Origin: Limnobacter humi
GTDB lineage: Bacteria > Pseudomonadota > Gammaproteobacteria > Burkholderiales > Burkholderiaceae_B
DNA length: 64,000 bases
Assembly (NCBI RefSeq): GCF_024518835.1
Contig: NZ_JANIGO010000003.1
Span: forward strand, 62,001-126,000
Direction of reading: 5' to 3'
The translations under genes were made by a program, and so were the position numbers. Shown piece after piece: positions 62,411 through 64,000 of this stretch (the first letter of the stretch is position 1; every line of letters starts with the position of its first letter). The notes below the pieces were generated by a model. The model did no database searches. It was not told the origin of the DNA and saw only the letters and a program-made list of their open reading frames with translations.

Positions 62411-64000
62411 TCAAGGCTGCTCACCCGGTATTTCAAACAACACGCTGGCCCCCTCTTCTGCTGTGCTCACGTGCTGACGCCACAACTGAAAATAACCACG
62501 CCCCAGGCTCACAGCCTGAGCCTGTTTCGGTGATGATGCCCGGCTATCCAGATCGGCGTCGGTGTTCAACACACCGGAAACGGCATCCACAGAAACCCAG
62601 TCTCCGTCACGCAGCTTGGACAGCGGGCCACCACTGTCCGCTTCTGGGCACACGTGGATGGCCGCCAACACTTTACCCGAGGCACCGCTCATGCGACCAT
62701 CGGTCACCAAGGCCACATTCAAGCCCCGATCAAGCAGCACGCCGAGGACAGGGGTTAATTTGTGAAGCTCCGGCATGCCATTGGCCCTTGGCCCTTGGTG
62801 GGTCACCACGACCACCACATCCGACTGGAACTCATCCCGCTTGAATGCGTCGATCACCTGTGCTTGATCATTGAATACACGGCATGGCGCTTGAACCACC
62901 CGGTGGTTTTGCTTCACGGCAGACACTTTGCACACGGCACGTCCCAAATTGCCGGTCAACAATCGGATACCGCCATCGGGCTGAAAAGGCTGGTTCCAAG
63001 GGCGAAGCACATCCGGATTCCGGGTGGCCTGGGGTTTGCGCACCGAAAAAATTTCACGTTGGGGTTCCACTTCACCCACCGTATCCGCCAGAGAAGTACC
63101 CCACACGGTCATGGCAGTGCCATCCACATAACCGCCATCCATCAACGTGGCCAGCAAACCTGCTGTGCCGCCTGCAGCCTGAAATGCATTCACGTCTTCC
63201 ACACCGTTGGGATACACACGGCACAACAATGGCACTGCGGCAGAAATGGCATCCAGATCGGTCCAATCCATGGTGTATCCAGCAGCACGGGCCACTGCAA
63301 GCCAGTGGATGGTGTGGTTGGTTGAACCACCCGAGGCCATGAGGCCCACCAAGGCATTCACCAAACTGGCGGCATTCACCAAATGCCCCAAAGCCAAAGT
63401 GGGGTTGCGCGTTGCACTGGCCACAGCCCGCACACTGTCGTTCAGTACCGCATCCCGTTGTGGACCAAATGGGGACTCAAACGCAGCGCCCGGAAACTGC
63501 AAACCCATGAAATCCAGCATCAGCTGGTTGGAATTGGCCGTGCCGTAAAACGTGCAAGTGCCAGGGCTGTGGTAAGCCCGCTCCTCGGCCTGCAGCAATT
63601 CATCCCTGCCGGCTTTGCCCTCTGCCGCCAACTGGCGAATGCGGGCTTTTTCGGGATTGCTCAAACCGGTTTCCATGGGGCCAGCCGGAATAAACACAAA
63701 CGGCAAATGCCCAAATGCCAAAGCCCCCATGAGCAGGCCCGGCGCAATCTTGTCGCACACCCCCAGCAAAACGCCGCCATCAAACACATTGTGAGACAGG
63801 CCAATGCAAGCGGCCTGCGCAATCACATCGCGGGAAAACAGTGACAACTCCATCCCTTCACGCCCCTGCGTGACCCCGTCGCACATGGCCGGTGTGCCGC
63901 CAGCCACCTGGGTGGTCGCGCCCAGGGCTTGTGCCGCTTCGGCGATGCGGGCAGGGTATTGCGCAAACGGTTGGTGGGCCGACAACATGTCGTTGTAGGC
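62411..64000 (-). CDS. edd: 6-phosphogluconate dehydratase (5' end outside window)
   Basis: 530 codons of the Entner-Doudoroff dehydratase are visible; the family is about 600-620 residues, so the N-terminus lies beyond the right edge. The frame is open to 64000 with [12 protein letters not shown], and an internal ATG (63988) is not the true start. Iron-sulphur Cys in [10 protein letters not shown] and GVCDKIAPG, with [20 protein letters not shown] near the end. It converts 6-phosphogluconate to KDPG. Confidence 0.94.
   Translation of the reverse strand, partial: AYNDMLSAHQPFAQYPARIAEAAQALGATTQVAGGTPAMCDGVTQGREGMELSLFSRDVIAQAACIGLSHNVFDGGVLLGVCDKIAPGLLMGALAFGHLPFVFIPAGPMETGLSNPEKARIRQLAAEGKAGRDELLQAEERAYHSPGTCTFYGTANSNQLMLDFMGLQFPGAAFESPFGPQRDAVLNDSVRAVASATRNPTLALGHLVNAASLVNALVGLMASGGSTNHTIHWLAVARAAGYTMDWTDLDAISAAVPLLCRVYPNGVEDVNAFQAAGGTAGLLATLMDGGYVDGTAMTVWGTSLADTVGEVEPQREIFSVRKPQATRNPDVLRPWNQPFQPDGGIRLLTGNLGRAVCKVSAVKQNHRVVQAPCRVFNDQAQVIDAFKRDEFQSDVVVVVTHQGPRANGMPELHKLTPVLGVLLDRGLNVALVTDGRMSGASGKVLAAIHVCPEADSGGPLSKLRDGDWVSVDAVSGVLNTDADLDSRASSPKQAQAVSLGRGYFQLWRQHVSTAEEGASVLFEIPGEQP

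Overview
The window is a betaproteobacterial chromosome segment, most likely Burkholderiales and Limnobacter-like. I infer this from the gene repertoire: TonB/ExbB/ExbD next to bacterioferritin, a PhaC-like hydrolase, DUF6351 and DUF6091 proteins, an Entner-Doudoroff dehydratase and a CueR copper regulon. The flanks look moderately GC-rich. A low-GC genomic island sits in the middle, and a composite transposon with a distinctly GC-rich core sits inside the island.

Left chromosomal flank (1-21,313): a pentaheme cytochrome c; an iron block (bfd, bfr, tonB-exbB-exbD) with two Fur-box-like sites; a DUF6351 lipoprotein; a molybdate importer (modABC); an Ohr/OhrR peroxide pair with a palindromic operator; a PhaC-like hydrolase facing an iron-type alcohol dehydrogenase; a stand-alone histidine-kinase H-box protein preceded by a nested hairpin; a SrpA-type catalase; and pgi. 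The flank ends in the 5' part of a fatty-acid hydroxylase/sterol desaturase gene. The 3' part of that gene resumes at 55,183.

Island (about 21,313-55,182, about 33.9 kb): at the right end, reading inward, is a four-gene recombinase module (two tyrosine recombinases with complete catalytic residues, a degenerate homologue between them, and a small coiled-coil protein). This order resembles the intA-cds2-intB-srap modules of strand-biased circularizing integrative elements (SEs). Next come a type I restriction-modification operon with two extra small genes inside it (hsdM-hsdS-orf138-orf79-hsdR) and a 1478-residue protein that combines a STAND-like NTPase, a PD-(D/E)XK-like nuclease segment and a C-terminal H-NS DNA-binding domain. 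The left end has a small XRE regulator and short unknown genes.

Composite transposon (22,756-37,078, 14,323 bp): two nearly identical 2,470-bp ISL3-family elements in direct orientation, each carrying a LysE-type exporter gene, bracket a truncated alphaproteobacterial-looking trb conjugation cluster (trbE', J, K, L, F, G, I, DUF2274) and an SDR-cupin-MAPEG-LysR cluster. The outer flanks carry the same 8-bp target duplication and the inner flanks differ, so the whole unit transposed together. It landed in a small island gene for a DUF2384 (ParS/MbcA-type) antitoxin domain.

Right chromosomal flank (55,183-64,000): a copper-efflux block (copA, cueR, a glutathione S-transferase, a secreted protein, copZ) with three similar CueR-type promoters, then a lipoprotein HExxH protease, a DedA-family membrane protein, a DUF6091 binding protein and a 5'-truncated edd.

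The order of events is readable: an SE-like island inserted into and broke the desaturase gene, and an ISL3 composite transposon then landed inside the island. The most novel-looking element is the STAND/nuclease/H-NS fusion next to the modified type I R-M operon.
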